In this document: one piece after another, positions 24,804-33,335 of the stretch | Layout: each line of letters begins with the position of its first letter | Numbering within the stretch: the first letter of the stretch is position 1 | From: Acetomicrobium sp. S15 = DSM 107314 | Lineage (GTDB): Bacteria > Synergistota > Synergistia > Synergistales > Thermosynergistaceae | NCBI RefSeq assembly: GCF_016125955.1 | Contig: NZ_JADEVE010000273.1 | Coordinates: forward strand, 1-64,000 | Length of the DNA stretch: 64,000 nt | Reading direction: 5' to 3' | Made by a program: the position numbers and the translations under genes | Notes under the pieces: model-generated | Seen by the model: the letters and a program-made list of their open reading frames with translations, nothing else | Told to the model about the DNA's origin: nothing | The model's database searches: none

Positions 24804-25595
24804 ATGAAAGAAAATCACCTCAAGCGATTGCTCAGGGAGAAGAAACCGTGCATAGGCGCGTGGCTTTCTATACCCAGCCCTTTTTCGGCTGAGCGCGTGG
24901 CCGGTTTAGGCTTCGACTGGCTCGTGGTGGATATGGAGCACAATCCCATCTCTATCGAAACCGCTGCGGCCATGTTTATGGCGATAAACACATCGAATTA
25001 CACGGCACCCATGGCGAGGATACCATGGAACAACGGCGAGCATATAAAGCGCGTGCTGGATGCGGGAGCTTGGGGTATCGTCGTGCCCATGGTGAATTCC
25101 AGGGCCGAAGCCGAAGAAGCGGTGGCTGCGGCTATGTATCCGCCTAAGGGATATAGGAGCAACGGCGGCGGCAGGTACGAGGTGAGCTTTGACGCCAGTA
25201 GGGCAGAGTACACGAGCAAGGCCAACGATGAGATCGTAATCGTCGTGCAGATCGAGCACATACAGGCTGTAGAGCGCGCAGAAGAGATATTGAGCGTGCC
25301 TGGTGTGGATGTGGGCTTCATAGGCCCCAACGATCTAATGTCGTCCATGGGCATGATAGGGAAAACGGACATAAACGACCCTAAAGTCGTCGAGGCCATT
25401 GATCACGTCTTGAAGTCAGCCGAAAAGTGCGGCGTCGCCGCAGGAATATCCCTTCAGAACGCCCAGGAGGTAAACGCCCGCCTCGGGCAAGGCTTCAGGT
25501 TCCTGCAGCTTTCGTCTGACATGAACATGATGATGGCTGCCCTTAAGGGCGAGCTTTCGCGGGTAGTAAAGATGAAAAATAGATATCGGGGGTGA
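24804..25595 (+). CDS. HpcH/HpaI-family class II aldolase
   Basis: 263 residues of the HpaI (4-hydroxy-2-oxo-heptanedioate) / 2-dehydro-3-deoxy-glucarate aldolase family. These metal-dependent enzymes split 4-hydroxy-2-oxo acids to pyruvate and an aldehyde. Visible features: VVDMEHNP (D43, E45, H46), MARIPWN (substrate-binding Arg), PPKGYRS, the metal Glu in VVQIEHIQAVE and Asp in GFIGPNDLMSSMG. It lies between the binding proteins and the TTT membrane genes, and its stop overlaps the GTG codon upstream of the tctB start. The transported acid may be its substrate or precursor. Confidence 0.88.
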   Translation: MKENHLKRLLREKKPCIGAWLSIPSPFSAERVAGLGFDWLVVDMEHNPISIETAAAMFMAINTSNYTAPMARIPWNNGEHIKRVLDAGAWGIVVPMVNSRAEAEEAVAAAMYPPKGYRSNGGGRYEVSFDASRAEYTSKANDEIVIVVQIEHIQAVERAEEILSVPGVDVGFIGPNDLMSSMGMIGKTDINDPKVVEAIDHVLKSAEKCGVAAGISLQNAQEVNARLGQGFRFLQLSSDMNMMMAALKGELSRVVKMKNRYRG

Positions 25596-25600
25596 AGCCT

Positions 25601-26038
25601 TTGAAAAGGGTCGACAAAATCGTCTCACTCGTAATGCTGCTCTTCTGCATATGGGGTTACGTCCATTCCAACAGCTTCACCGAGGATGCGCGCGTGTTCC
25701 CACAAGCCCTTATGATCATCTGGGGTGTCCTCTCAGCAAGTCTTTTCCTTTCCACGTTTAGGGGGAAAGAGGAGAGAGAAAAAACCCTTGTGGATGGCGA
25801 AGTGAGCTACGGTAGGATGTTCGCTGCCGCTGTTTTGTGCGTCATTTATATCTGGTCAATCGACCTCCTCGGCTTTTTCGTGGCGACACCGTTGTTTTTC
25901 GCCCTCACCATGGTAGCCTTGGGGCAAAGTTCGCTTAAAATGATCGCCTTGGCTACAGCTATCGTGACGGTAGCTTCTTTCGTAATCTTTAGGTTAATAC
26001 TCTATGTGCCATTTCCCGAGGGTGCGCTATTTTCTTGA
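25601..26038 (+). CDS. TTT transporter small membrane subunit TctB
   Basis: About 145 residues with four hydrophobic segments. The family traits are an ALMIIWGVLSASLFL-like segment, a polar loop (GKEEREKTLVDGEVSYG), LLGFFVATPLFFALTMVALG and a C-terminal YVPFPEGALF. A TTG at 25601 with GGGGGTG 6 nt upstream is preferred over the GTG at 25592. It partners with the large TctA subunit that follows 19 bp later. Confidence 0.85.
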   Translation: MKRVDKIVSLVMLLFCIWGYVHSNSFTEDARVFPQALMIIWGVLSASLFLSTFRGKEEREKTLVDGEVSYGRMFAAAVLCVIYIWSIDLLGFFVATPLFFALTMVALGQSSLKMIALATAIVTVASFVIFRLILYVPFPEGALFS

Positions 26039-26057
26039 AAAAGTGGAGGGATAGACG

Positions 26058-27569
26058 ATGGGCATATTTTCTCACATATTAGATGTGATACCGATTTTAT
26101 TCCAGTGGCATAACATCCTCGCCATGATCGTTGGCACCGCTGCGGGAATTGCCATCGGCGCGCTTCCCGGCCTCTCTGCGGCCATGGGCGTGGCGCTCTT
26201 GGTGCCGTATACGTTTGTTATGCCACCAGAGACGGGACTCGTGATGCTTGCCGGCATATATAACGGTGCAATCTACGGTGGTTCCATATCGGCGATATTG
26301 CTGCGCGTCCCCGGCACACCTGCTGCTATAGCCACAACCTTGGATGGCTATCCGCTCACCTGCAAAGGTCGAGCTGATGAGGCGCTGCAGCTCGCTGTCA
26401 GCTCGTCGTTCATAGGTGGAGTTTTCAGTGCCTTCGCCCTCTTGCTTTTGGCTCCACCGCTCGCAGAGGTAGCTCTTAGATTCGGCCCGCCGGAGTATTT
26501 CTGGCTTGCCGTATTGGGGCTGACGATCGTGGCTTCTCTTTCCAGCGGTTCCACGATGAAGGGTTTTATAACCGCGTGTTTTGGCCTTTTCTTGGGAGTA
26601 GTGGGGTTGGATCCTATAACGGCGCGAGAGCGCTTCACCTTTGGCCAGGTGGGGTTATTGGGAGGGATCGATGTAGTCTCGGCGCTCATAGGGCTCTATT
26701 CCATACCCCAGGTGCTGCGCCTCGCCAGAACAAAAGAAAAGATCGGAGAGCTCGCCGAAGGTGCCTTGGCAAAGGTTAAGCGGCGGATGTTCGAGGACAT
26801 AGGTAAGTATTGGAGGACGGTTGCCCGCTCCTCGTTCCTCGGGGTGATAATAGGCATGATCCCGGCAGCTGGGGCGAACATAGCTTCGATCGTCGGCTAT
26901 AACGAAGCCAAACGCGCGTCGAGGCATCCCGAGCTCTTCAGCACCGGTTATGGCGAGGGTGTTGTGGCGTCCGAGGCAGCCAACAACGCCGTAACCGGCG
27001 GATCCCTGGTGCCCCTGCTCACGCTCGGCATACCGGGGAACGCCGTGGCCGCCGTTATAGTGGGCGGTCTGTTGATCCATGGCCTCGTCGTGGGGCCCGA
27101 GCTCTTCACCAAGAGCGCCGATGTGGTCTACACGTTCATGCTTGGGATGTTGTTTACAAACGTGATCATGCTCTTTATGGGCTTTTACGGAGCCAGGCGG
27201 GTCTTTCTCAACGTCACGAAGATTCCCAACAGCATATTGGCGCCAGCCATAGTGGTGCTCTGCGTAATAGGGTCGTATTCTCTCAGGAACAATATGTTCG
27301 ACGTCTGGGTTATGTTGATCCTCGGGTTCATCGGCTACGTCTTGGAAGAAAACGGGTATCCTCTCGCCCCGGCGGTGCTCGCCGTTATATTGGGTCCAAT
27401 GGCTGAGGCGAACTTGCGCAGGTCTATAATGATGGGACGAGGTAGTATAGTGCCAATCTTTACGCGTCCTATCTGCATCGTCATAATAGCCCTCTGTGTC
27501 CTTTCGCTCCTGACCCCCTACCTGCAGGCGAGGAAGAAAAAGAGGAGTGGCAATGCGCAAACTTCCTAA
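26058..27569 (+). CDS. TTT transporter large membrane subunit TctA
   Basis: 503 residues, about twelve transmembrane helices. The duplicated TctA glycine motifs are GALPGLSAAMGVALLVPYTF with GSISAILLRVPGTPAA in the first half, and GMIPAAGANIASIVGYNEAKR with GSLVPLLTLGIPGNAVAAVIVGG in the second. It is the permease of this secondary, cation-driven, binding-protein-dependent carboxylate transporter. It ends with a basic cytoplasmic tail (RKKKRS). Confidence 0.93.
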   Translation: MGIFSHILDVIPILFQWHNILAMIVGTAAGIAIGALPGLSAAMGVALLVPYTFVMPPETGLVMLAGIYNGAIYGGSISAILLRVPGTPAAIATTLDGYPLTCKGRADEALQLAVSSSFIGGVFSAFALLLLAPPLAEVALRFGPPEYFWLAVLGLTIVASLSSGSTMKGFITACFGLFLGVVGLDPITARERFTFGQVGLLGGIDVVSALIGLYSIPQVLRLARTKEKIGELAEGALAKVKRRMFEDIGKYWRTVARSSFLGVIIGMIPAAGANIASIVGYNEAKRASRHPELFSTGYGEGVVASEAANNAVTGGSLVPLLTLGIPGNAVAAVIVGGLLIHGLVVGPELFTKSADVVYTFMLGMLFTNVIMLFMGFYGARRVFLNVTKIPNSILAPAIVVLCVIGSYSLRNNMFDVWVMLILGFIGYVLEENGYPLAPAVLAVILGPMAEANLRRSIMMGRGSIVPIFTRPICIVIIALCVLSLLTPYLQARKKKRSGNAQTS

Positions 27570-27709
27570 CTTATCCCTTACGGCAACCCTTTAAAGACAT
27601 TGCGCCGAAACAGTGGAAAGGACGACGCTTCCGACCACGGCTTTTACCGTAATGGGACGGCTTTGGCGGAAGCGTTGACTATTTTAATAAAAAGGGATGG
27701 TGGGCGTTT

Positions 27710-28792
27710 ATGGCTTCAGAGACTCTATATTCAGCTTCTTTTAGGGGGTTGAAGGCACTTGTGCGGAATATATTTATAGGTGCCGGGCTTCCATCGAATG
27801 ACGCCGAGCTGGTGGCTGATGCCCTCGCTACAGCCGACCTTCGAGGGACAAACTCTCACGGCATGATAAGGCTTCCTTTTTACGTGAAGCGGCTGCTCGA
27901 CGGGGGCACGAAGGCCAGACCCGATATAAAAGTGCTGGCGGAAGGCCCATCCTATGCCCTTGTGGATGGCGATGACGGCATGGGGCAGGTAGTGGCGGCC
28001 TATTCCATGCGTATGGCCATAGGGAAGGCTAAAATCTCAGGGACGAGCTTTGTAACCGCCAGAAACAGCAGCCATTTCGGTGCCGCTGCCTATTACTCTA
28101 TGATGGCGCTGGACGAATGTATGATAGGCGTCGCCGCCACAAACGGCCCACCTGTCATGGCGCCGTGGGGAGGCCGAGAGGCGAGGATCGGCAACAACCC
28201 CCTCTCCGTCGCCGTGCCGAGCGGGCGCCATGGACCGATCGTTTTAGATATGGCCATGAGCGTCGTCGCCGGTGGAAAGGTGAGGCTTGCCGCTAAAAAA
28301 GGGGAGAAAATCCCCTTGGGATGGGTGGTGAACAGGGAAGGCAAAGCCACGGAAGACCCTAACGACTTGCCCTCCGGCGGTGCGCTCCTACCCTTGGGAT
28401 ACAAGGGTTTTGGCCTCGCCGTGGCGCTTGAAATCCTCTGCGGGGCTCTTTCGGGGGCGCGCGTGCTCGATGAGATTCCCGAGTGGTTTAAAGCCACCGG
28501 TGATGAGGTCGGTAACGGCCATATGTTTGCTGCCATAGATATATCGCGCTTTTGTGAGGTGGGATCCTTCAAGTCGAGAGTTGATCATATCGTTGAGGCC
28601 TTAAAAGATACGCCTTTGATGGAAGGCTTCGAGGAGATTCTCGTGCCGGGTGAACCGGAAGCGCGCATGGCGGACATACAGTCCAAAAGTGGCATAGCAC
28701 TACCTGGGCCTGTCGTGAGAGACTTGATTTCCACGGCCGAAAGTTTGGGTGTAGCTGTGCCCGAGGGGTTATTTTGTCAAAAAAGAGTATAG
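27710..28792 (+). CDS. LDH2/malate dehydrogenase-family NAD(P)-dependent oxidoreductase
   Basis: 360 residues of the YbiC/YlbC/ComC (Ldh_2) family, which oxidises 2-hydroxy acids such as malate, L-lactate, sulfolactate or ureidoglycolate, or reduces cyclic imino acids. The catalytic His50 sits in RGTNSHGM; ARNSSHFGAAAYYSMMA, NPLSVAVPSGRHGPIVLDMA and GYKGFGLAVALEILCGALSG are family blocks. It is 140 bp after tctA on the same strand and probably belongs to the TTT cluster, oxidising the imported hydroxy acid. The exact substrate is not readable. Confidence 0.88.
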   Translation: MASETLYSASFRGLKALVRNIFIGAGLPSNDAELVADALATADLRGTNSHGMIRLPFYVKRLLDGGTKARPDIKVLAEGPSYALVDGDDGMGQVVAAYSMRMAIGKAKISGTSFVTARNSSHFGAAAYYSMMALDECMIGVAATNGPPVMAPWGGREARIGNNPLSVAVPSGRHGPIVLDMAMSVVAGGKVRLAAKKGEKIPLGWVVNREGKATEDPNDLPSGGALLPLGYKGFGLAVALEILCGALSGARVLDEIPEWFKATGDEVGNGHMFAAIDISRFCEVGSFKSRVDHIVEALKDTPLMEGFEEILVPGEPEARMADIQSKSGIALPGPVVRDLISTAESLGVAVPEGLFCQKRV

Positions 28793-28910
28793 ATCAATTG
28801 ACTTTACTTGACCTAAAATCCCGATCCTCCGGTTGAGTTGCCCTTTTATCCACACAGTTCAGTTTTTTGTTTCTTCCAACCCGAGCTTTAACGATATTAA
28901 GGAGTTAACA

Positions 28911-28953
28911 ACATAAGGGGATAAGGATTCGACTGATCCCTATCCCCTTATGT
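28911..28953. terminator. Bidirectional terminator-like stem-loop
   Basis: ACATAAGGGGATA (28911-28923) pairs with TATCCCCTTATGT (28941-28953); GGAT/ATCC extends the stem inside. It lies between convergent genes, so it can serve both, although U-tracts are short. Confidence 0.65.
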
Positions 28954-29038
28954 CCATTGCGGCCCGATTGCGATACTGCTTATGCGAAAGGCTTGTTGTC
29001 TTTATCTATGTGAGCTGTATGGCGAACGTTCTCAAAGT

Positions 29039-30052
29039 TTATTTCTGAAATAGTTCCGAGTCGAAATATTTTTGGTAATGGAAGAGCGCCGGAAAACCCC
29101 CCGTGTGGATAAAGAGAACTTTCTCACCCTTGCGGCAGAAGCCTTTTTGGATGAGATCGAGCATCCCCGCGAAGGCCTTTCCTGTGTAGACGGGGTCGAG
29201 CAGAATGGATTCCGTCCTGGCAAGGAGAGCTACCGTCTTAGTCATCGCCTCTGTAGGCAGGGAATACCCTTCGCCTACGTATTCGTCGAAACACTGGATC
29301 AAGTCTTCGGGAAGAGACTCTTCGATGCCTAAATATCGCGCTGTTTCTGTGGCCAAGCTGTGCACCAAGGGGACCTGTTGCGAATTCGGACGACTGATGT
29401 TGATTCCCGTAAGAGGAATCCCCGACCGATTGCCCCACAATCCCACGGCAAGACCCGCGTGGGTGCCGCCGCTTCCGCTGGTGACAAATATTCGGTCAAA
29501 GGAGACCCCTTTTTCAAAAGACTGGGCAAGGATTTCTTCCGCACACGCCACATAGCCGATGGCGCCTAAGGGATTGGAGGCACCACCAGGTATAATATAT
29601 GGCTTTTTACCCGCGCGGCGGAGTTCATCAGCGGTCTTTTCCATTTCGGCGATCATATCGGACTTTGCCGGAACCACCCGAATAGAGTCCGCTCCCATCA
29701 GGTGGTATAGAAAGTTATTGCCCGAGGCGGTGGGAGAATAACTTCCGGGGACGCGCTCCTCGATGACGAGATGGCACTCGAGGCCTTCTTTTCTGGCCGC
29801 GGCTAAAGTGATCCTACAATGGTTGGACTGCACCGCCCCGCAAGTGATCACCGAATCGGCCCCTTTTGCGAGGGCGTCGGCCATCACAAACTCGAGCTTG
29901 CGGGTCTTGTTTCCACCGGGGAAAAGCCCCAAAAGGTCATCCCTCTTTATCCATATTTCGGGGCCATTTACGAGGGCGGAAAGCCGTCCGAGTTGCTCCA
30001 TGGGAGTCCATCCCTCCGTGTACCTGCGGCGCGGAAAACGAGAGAGGTTCAT
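29039..30052 (-). CDS. PLP-dependent D-cysteine desulfhydrase/ACC-deaminase-family enzyme
   Basis: 337 residues of fold-type II PLP enzymes. The Schiff-base Lys is K49 in PGGNKTRKLEF; the phosphate-binding loop is TSGSGGTHAGLA, with VQSNHCR and PYIIPGGASNPLGAIGYVACAEEI as further blocks. The group includes D-cysteine desulfhydrase (pyruvate, H2S and ammonia), D-serine dehydratase-like proteins, L-cysteate lyase and ACC deaminase; DcyD is the best fit. It lies 41 bp downstream of larA and is co-transcribed with it, which may indicate use of D-amino acids and D-hydroxy acids. Confidence 0.85.
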   Translation of the reverse strand: MNLSRFPRRRYTEGWTPMEQLGRLSALVNGPEIWIKRDDLLGLFPGGNKTRKLEFVMADALAKGADSVITCGAVQSNHCRITLAAARKEGLECHLVIEERVPGSYSPTASGNNFLYHLMGADSIRVVPAKSDMIAEMEKTADELRRAGKKPYIIPGGASNPLGAIGYVACAEEILAQSFEKGVSFDRIFVTSGSGGTHAGLAVGLWGNRSGIPLTGINISRPNSQQVPLVHSLATETARYLGIEESLPEDLIQCFDEYVGEGYSLPTEAMTKTVALLARTESILLDPVYTGKAFAGMLDLIQKGFCRKGEKVLFIHTGGFPALFHYQKYFDSELFQK

Positions 30053-30093
30053 CTGTTTTTTACCTCCTATCCATTGTGTTATCTTTACCGGTA

Positions 30094-31365
30094 TTACTTT
30101 TTAGACATAACCGGCACGGTTAGGCTTCCGACGGGCATTAAAATATAGCTCGGATTGCCGTGTTTTGTCTCGACATAGTTAATTGCTTCTTGCACAGTCG
30201 CCATTTTCCTCATAAAAAGCCGCTTGGTGAGCTCATCGCTCAGAGAGGATATCAAAATGATTTCCTTTTCTTTAGCCACTTTGCATATCCCGTAAGCTTT
30301 GTGTCCGCCGAGCACAAATTTTTTATGAATGCGTCTAATAACATCGTCTGGGCTTACGGCTTCGTTCATCCACTCTTCGAAGGTGCGCTCTCCCAAGCCT
30401 TCCCTGCATTCTGCAATGAGGATGATGGTGCCTCCGGGCTTGGTTGCTTTATCGGCGTGGTCGAGGGCTTTTTGAGCTTGGTAGACGTTTATATCTCTTG
30501 GGAAACCGCCAGCGCTGACCACGGCGACATCTGCTTTCTGAGCTATCGGCACTTCGTACATGTTAGACGAAACGGCAACCCCTTGGTACCACGCCTCTTC
30601 CAGATCTCCGGCCACGACGCTTACGATCTCCTTTTTGCTGTTGGTGACCACGTTCAATATGAAATCGACACCTACCCTCTTCGCGGCCTCGATCATTTCG
30701 AGGCTTACCGGGTTTTGCTCTATCGGAGGCAGGTCATCCATCAGGTAGAGCATCCTCGAGTGGTTTTTCTCTATACATTCTCTGCTCGCTATACCCGGCA
30801 GAATGCTCTTTCTGCCGCCAGAAAAACCGGCGAAGTAGTGGGGCATTATGACGCCTAAGGTTATGAGAAAATCCGTTTGAACGGCTAATTTATTTATGGA
30901 GAGTTCAAACCCTGTGGAGAGCTTGCCGATGTATGTCAAAGAATCTCCGTCATCTGCCGAGTGCGAGGCGAAGCGAAACCTTTTAACCAGTTCCTTCCCA
31001 TAGACTTCTTCGTTTTGCTCTTCTGTGTGTGGATCGTGGATTCCCGTTGCCGTTAAAAATGTTATCTCGTCATCTTTTATTCCAGCGGCCTCGAGCTCGC
31101 CGAGCAGTGGGGGAAAGAGGTATTCGTAGGGTGTCGGGCGCGTTATGTCATTGACCACTATTACGACATCCTTTGGCTTTTTCTCTGAGATCAGGTCCGC
31201 CAAAGGGGCCGTCCCGATTGGGTTTTGCAAAAGCTTCCGAACGCCTTCGAGGGGCTCCTTTAAGCCGGGCTTTTCGTTCGGCTCGAGTATTTGCAAGACC
31301 CTCGCCCTATCGACCTCGAACTGAACCTCCCCTCGTCCGTATTTCATCTTCATAAGCATTCCCAT
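30094..31365 (-). CDS. larA: LarA-type nickel-pincer racemase/epimerase
   Basis: About 423 residues. LarA of Lactobacillus plantarum racemises lactate with a covalently bound nickel-pincer nucleotide (NPN). All four key residues have counterparts: H110 (ATGIHDPH; LarA H108), H176 (MPHYFAG; H174), the pincer-bearing K186 (SGGRKSI; K184) and H202 (ENHSRM; H200). Other LarA homologues act on malate, phenyllactate or sugar acids, so the substrate could be another 2-hydroxy acid. No larB/C/E (cofactor synthesis) genes are in the window. Start is uncertain: ATG codons at 31365, 31356 and 31350 and a GTG at 31368 are all close to a GGGGTGATGGGA stretch. Confidence 0.9.
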   Translation of the reverse strand: MGMLMKMKYGRGEVQFEVDRARVLQILEPNEKPGLKEPLEGVRKLLQNPIGTAPLADLISEKKPKDVVIVVNDITRPTPYEYLFPPLLGELEAAGIKDDEITFLTATGIHDPHTEEQNEEVYGKELVKRFRFASHSADDGDSLTYIGKLSTGFELSINKLAVQTDFLITLGVIMPHYFAGFSGGRKSILPGIASRECIEKNHSRMLYLMDDLPPIEQNPVSLEMIEAAKRVGVDFILNVVTNSKKEIVSVVAGDLEEAWYQGVAVSSNMYEVPIAQKADVAVVSAGGFPRDINVYQAQKALDHADKATKPGGTIILIAECREGLGERTFEEWMNEAVSPDDVIRRIHKKFVLGGHKAYGICKVAKEKEIILISSLSDELTKRLFMRKMATVQEAINYVETKHGNPSYILMPVGSLTVPVMSKK

Positions 31366-31368
31366 CAC

Positions 31369-31635
31369 CCCGATCGAAAAATCTCTTGCGCGAAAAGCAA
31401 GACGCTATAGTGAATAACATAGCACAAGCTCGACCTTTGGGCTATCGCCATATCTGGCGCGCGGGTTTGCGCAGAGCCTTTGGTCCGTCCGCCTCGGCGA
31501 TAGCGGCATCGTGAAAAAACGAATGGCGAAATGGGCGGAGGACGAACGCAATCTTGCAAGCTCATGGGGGGAATGGCCGTTGAAAACGCATCCGAGGAGC
31601 CGGCACAAAAAATAAAAATTGCCCCTTCGGCATGC
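31369..31635. other. Intergenic region between larA and the tRNA operon
   Basis: Divergent intergenic region with no credible gene. The right end carries the tRNA promoter. No clear promoter for the minus-strand larA-dcyD unit was identified. Confidence 0.4.
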
Positions 31636-31664
31636 TTGCAAAGGCGGAGGGGTAGTGGTATATT
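31636..31664 (+). promoter_or_regulatory. Promoter of the tRNA operon
   Basis: TTGCAA (31636-31641), a 17-bp spacer and TATATT (31659-31664). The transcript would start about 22 nt before tRNA-Ile. Confidence 0.7.
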
Positions 31665-31693
31665 TACGCTGCTTTTAAGAGTGTTTTCGAAGT

Positions 31694-31770
31694 GGGCCGG
31701 TAGCTCAGGTGGTTAGAGCACACGCCTGATAAGCGTGAGGGCGGTGGTTCAAGTCCACCCCGGCCCACCA
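31694..31770 (+). tRNA. tRNA-Ile (anticodon GAT)
   Basis: 77 nt with encoded CCA. Acceptor stem GGGCCGG/CCGGCCC, D-arm GCTC...GAGC, anticodon stem CACGC/GCGTG with loop CTGATAA (anticodon GAT), T-arm GGTGG-TTCAAGT-CCACC. All four stems pair. Confidence 0.97.
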
Positions 31771-31787
31771 TCGTTATATAGAGGTTT

Positions 31788-31863
31788 GGGGATGTAGCTC
31801 AGCTGGGAGAGCGCCTGCCTTGCACGCAGGAGGTCGGCGGTTCGAATCCGCTCATCTCCACCA
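31788..31863 (+). tRNA. tRNA-Ala (anticodon TGC)
   Basis: 76 nt with encoded CCA. Acceptor stem GGGGATG/CATCTCC with one G-U pair, D-arm GCTC...GAGC, anticodon stem CCTGC/GCAGG with loop CTTGCAC (anticodon TGC), T-arm GGCGG-TTCGAAT-CCGCT. It lies 17 nt after tRNA-Ile and is co-transcribed. Confidence 0.97.
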
Positions 31864-31876
31864 AACGATAGGTTGC

Positions 31877-31915
31877 GCTGCCCAACAAGCCTTGTAGGCT
31901 TGGGCAGCTTTTTTT
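31877..31915 (+). terminator. Intrinsic terminator of the tRNA operon
   Basis: GCTGCCC (31877-31883) pairs with GGGCAGC (31902-31908), with AAGCC/GGCTT inside, followed by seven Ts (31909-31915). Confidence 0.95.
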
Positions 31916-32060
31916 GTGCTTCGGTCTTGGATGGAGCGTCTGGGGGACTTTATAAATAATAACGGGTGCTTACAGATGCTCTATAATTGCCTTTTGAGGA
32001 AGCTTGAGAATTTTCAAGCGGGGGTTAGTGCGCCTGCACGTCAAAGGAGGATAAGGCCTT

Positions 32061-33320
32061 ATGCATGCGATAGAGAAGATCTTGGCCAAGGCTTCAGGCA
32101 AGAGTGAGGTCAGGAGTGGCGAAATTGTCGAGGCTCGCGTAGATGTGGCTGAGGTGAACGACCTATATCTTCAGGTCATAAAGTCCTTTTACGAGATGGG
32201 CGGCGAAAGGGTGGCCAATCCGGATAAAGTTACTTTCGTCTTCGACCATTACTCTCCTTCGCCTACCATAAAGGCTGCGGATAATCAAAGGCAGATGAGG
32301 GAGTTTTGCGAAAAGATGGGCATAAGCAGGCTCTTCGACGTCGGCGAGGGTGTGTGCCATCAGGTGCTGGCAGAGAGCGGCCTCGTCGGCCCTGGTAAAA
32401 TCGTAATCGAAACGGACTCTCACTCTACGACGCTCGGGGCCTTAGGGGCCTTTGCGAGCGGCGTCGGCGCGACTGACCTTGCGATCATCCTACTCACCGG
32501 GCAGCTCTGGTTTAAGGTACCGCCGGTTATCAGAATTGAAGTGGATGGAGCCATACCCTATGGCGTTATGGCGAAGGATGTCATCCTTTACATATTGGGA
32601 AAGCTTAAACAAGACGCAGCCATATATAAAGCTGTGGAGTATAGCGGCTCTGCGATATCCTCCATGTCTATGGACGAGCGTTTCGTTTTGTGCAACATGT
32701 CTGTCGAAATGGGTGCGAAGACGGCCTATATTCAGCCCGATGACATCACCTTCAATTTTTTGGAAGAAAAAGGCGCGAAGAGGGACGACTTCGAAGTCTT
32801 CGTCACAGACGGCGATTTCTGTTATCAGGAAAGCTATGCTTTTGATGTGTCCGGTTTGTCTCCTCAGGTGGCCCTACCGGGAAGCGTCGATGACGTGGCT
32901 AACATAGAAGATGCGCAGCCTGTTCCCGTGACACAGGTCTTCATCGGGACCTGCACGGGTGGCAGGCTAAACGATATAAAGACAGCAGCGAATATTCTGA
33001 GAGGGCGGCATGTGGCCAAAGGGGTGCGCTGCCTGATCGTGCCGGCTTCCAGAACGATCTTCCGTGATGCTTTGGCTGAAGGGTATGTAAAAGATCTCGT
33101 AGAGGCGGGGGCGGTTTTTGTGACGCCCGGTTGTGGGCCTTGTCTCGGCGCTCACGAAGGGGTGCTAACGGCAGGGGACGTATGCGTCTCGACGTCCAGC
33201 CGCAACTTCCCTGGCCGCATGGGTAGCACGGAGGCTTCTATTTTTGTCGCCTCTCCGGCGACGGCGGCCGCGTCGGCGCTCGCTGGCCACCTCGCTGATC
33301 CTCGGAATTTTATCGGTTAG
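32061..33320 (+). CDS. LeuC/homoaconitase-type hydro-lyase, large subunit
   Basis: 419 residues, the length of the LeuC2/HacA-like branch of the aconitase superfamily. The three cluster cysteines are in GTCTGGR and PGCGPCLG; ETDSHSTTLGALGAFASGVGATDLA and VTDGD(F) are further family blocks. It pairs with the small subunit encoded 15 bp downstream. Candidate substrates are isopropylmalate, homocitrate/homoaconitate, citramalate/citraconate or dimethylmalate; no leuA, leuB or other pathway gene is adjacent, so the reaction cannot be assigned. The ATG at 32061 follows AAAGGAGGATAAGG. Confidence 0.88.
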   Translation: MHAIEKILAKASGKSEVRSGEIVEARVDVAEVNDLYLQVIKSFYEMGGERVANPDKVTFVFDHYSPSPTIKAADNQRQMREFCEKMGISRLFDVGEGVCHQVLAESGLVGPGKIVIETDSHSTTLGALGAFASGVGATDLAIILLTGQLWFKVPPVIRIEVDGAIPYGVMAKDVILYILGKLKQDAAIYKAVEYSGSAISSMSMDERFVLCNMSVEMGAKTAYIQPDDITFNFLEEKGAKRDDFEVFVTDGDFCYQESYAFDVSGLSPQVALPGSVDDVANIEDAQPVPVTQVFIGTCTGGRLNDIKTAANILRGRHVAKGVRCLIVPASRTIFRDALAEGYVKDLVEAGAVFVTPGCGPCLGAHEGVLTAGDVCVSTSSRNFPGRMGSTEASIFVASPATAAASALAGHLADPRNFIG

Positions 33321-33335
33321 GGGGTGCCTGGGATA

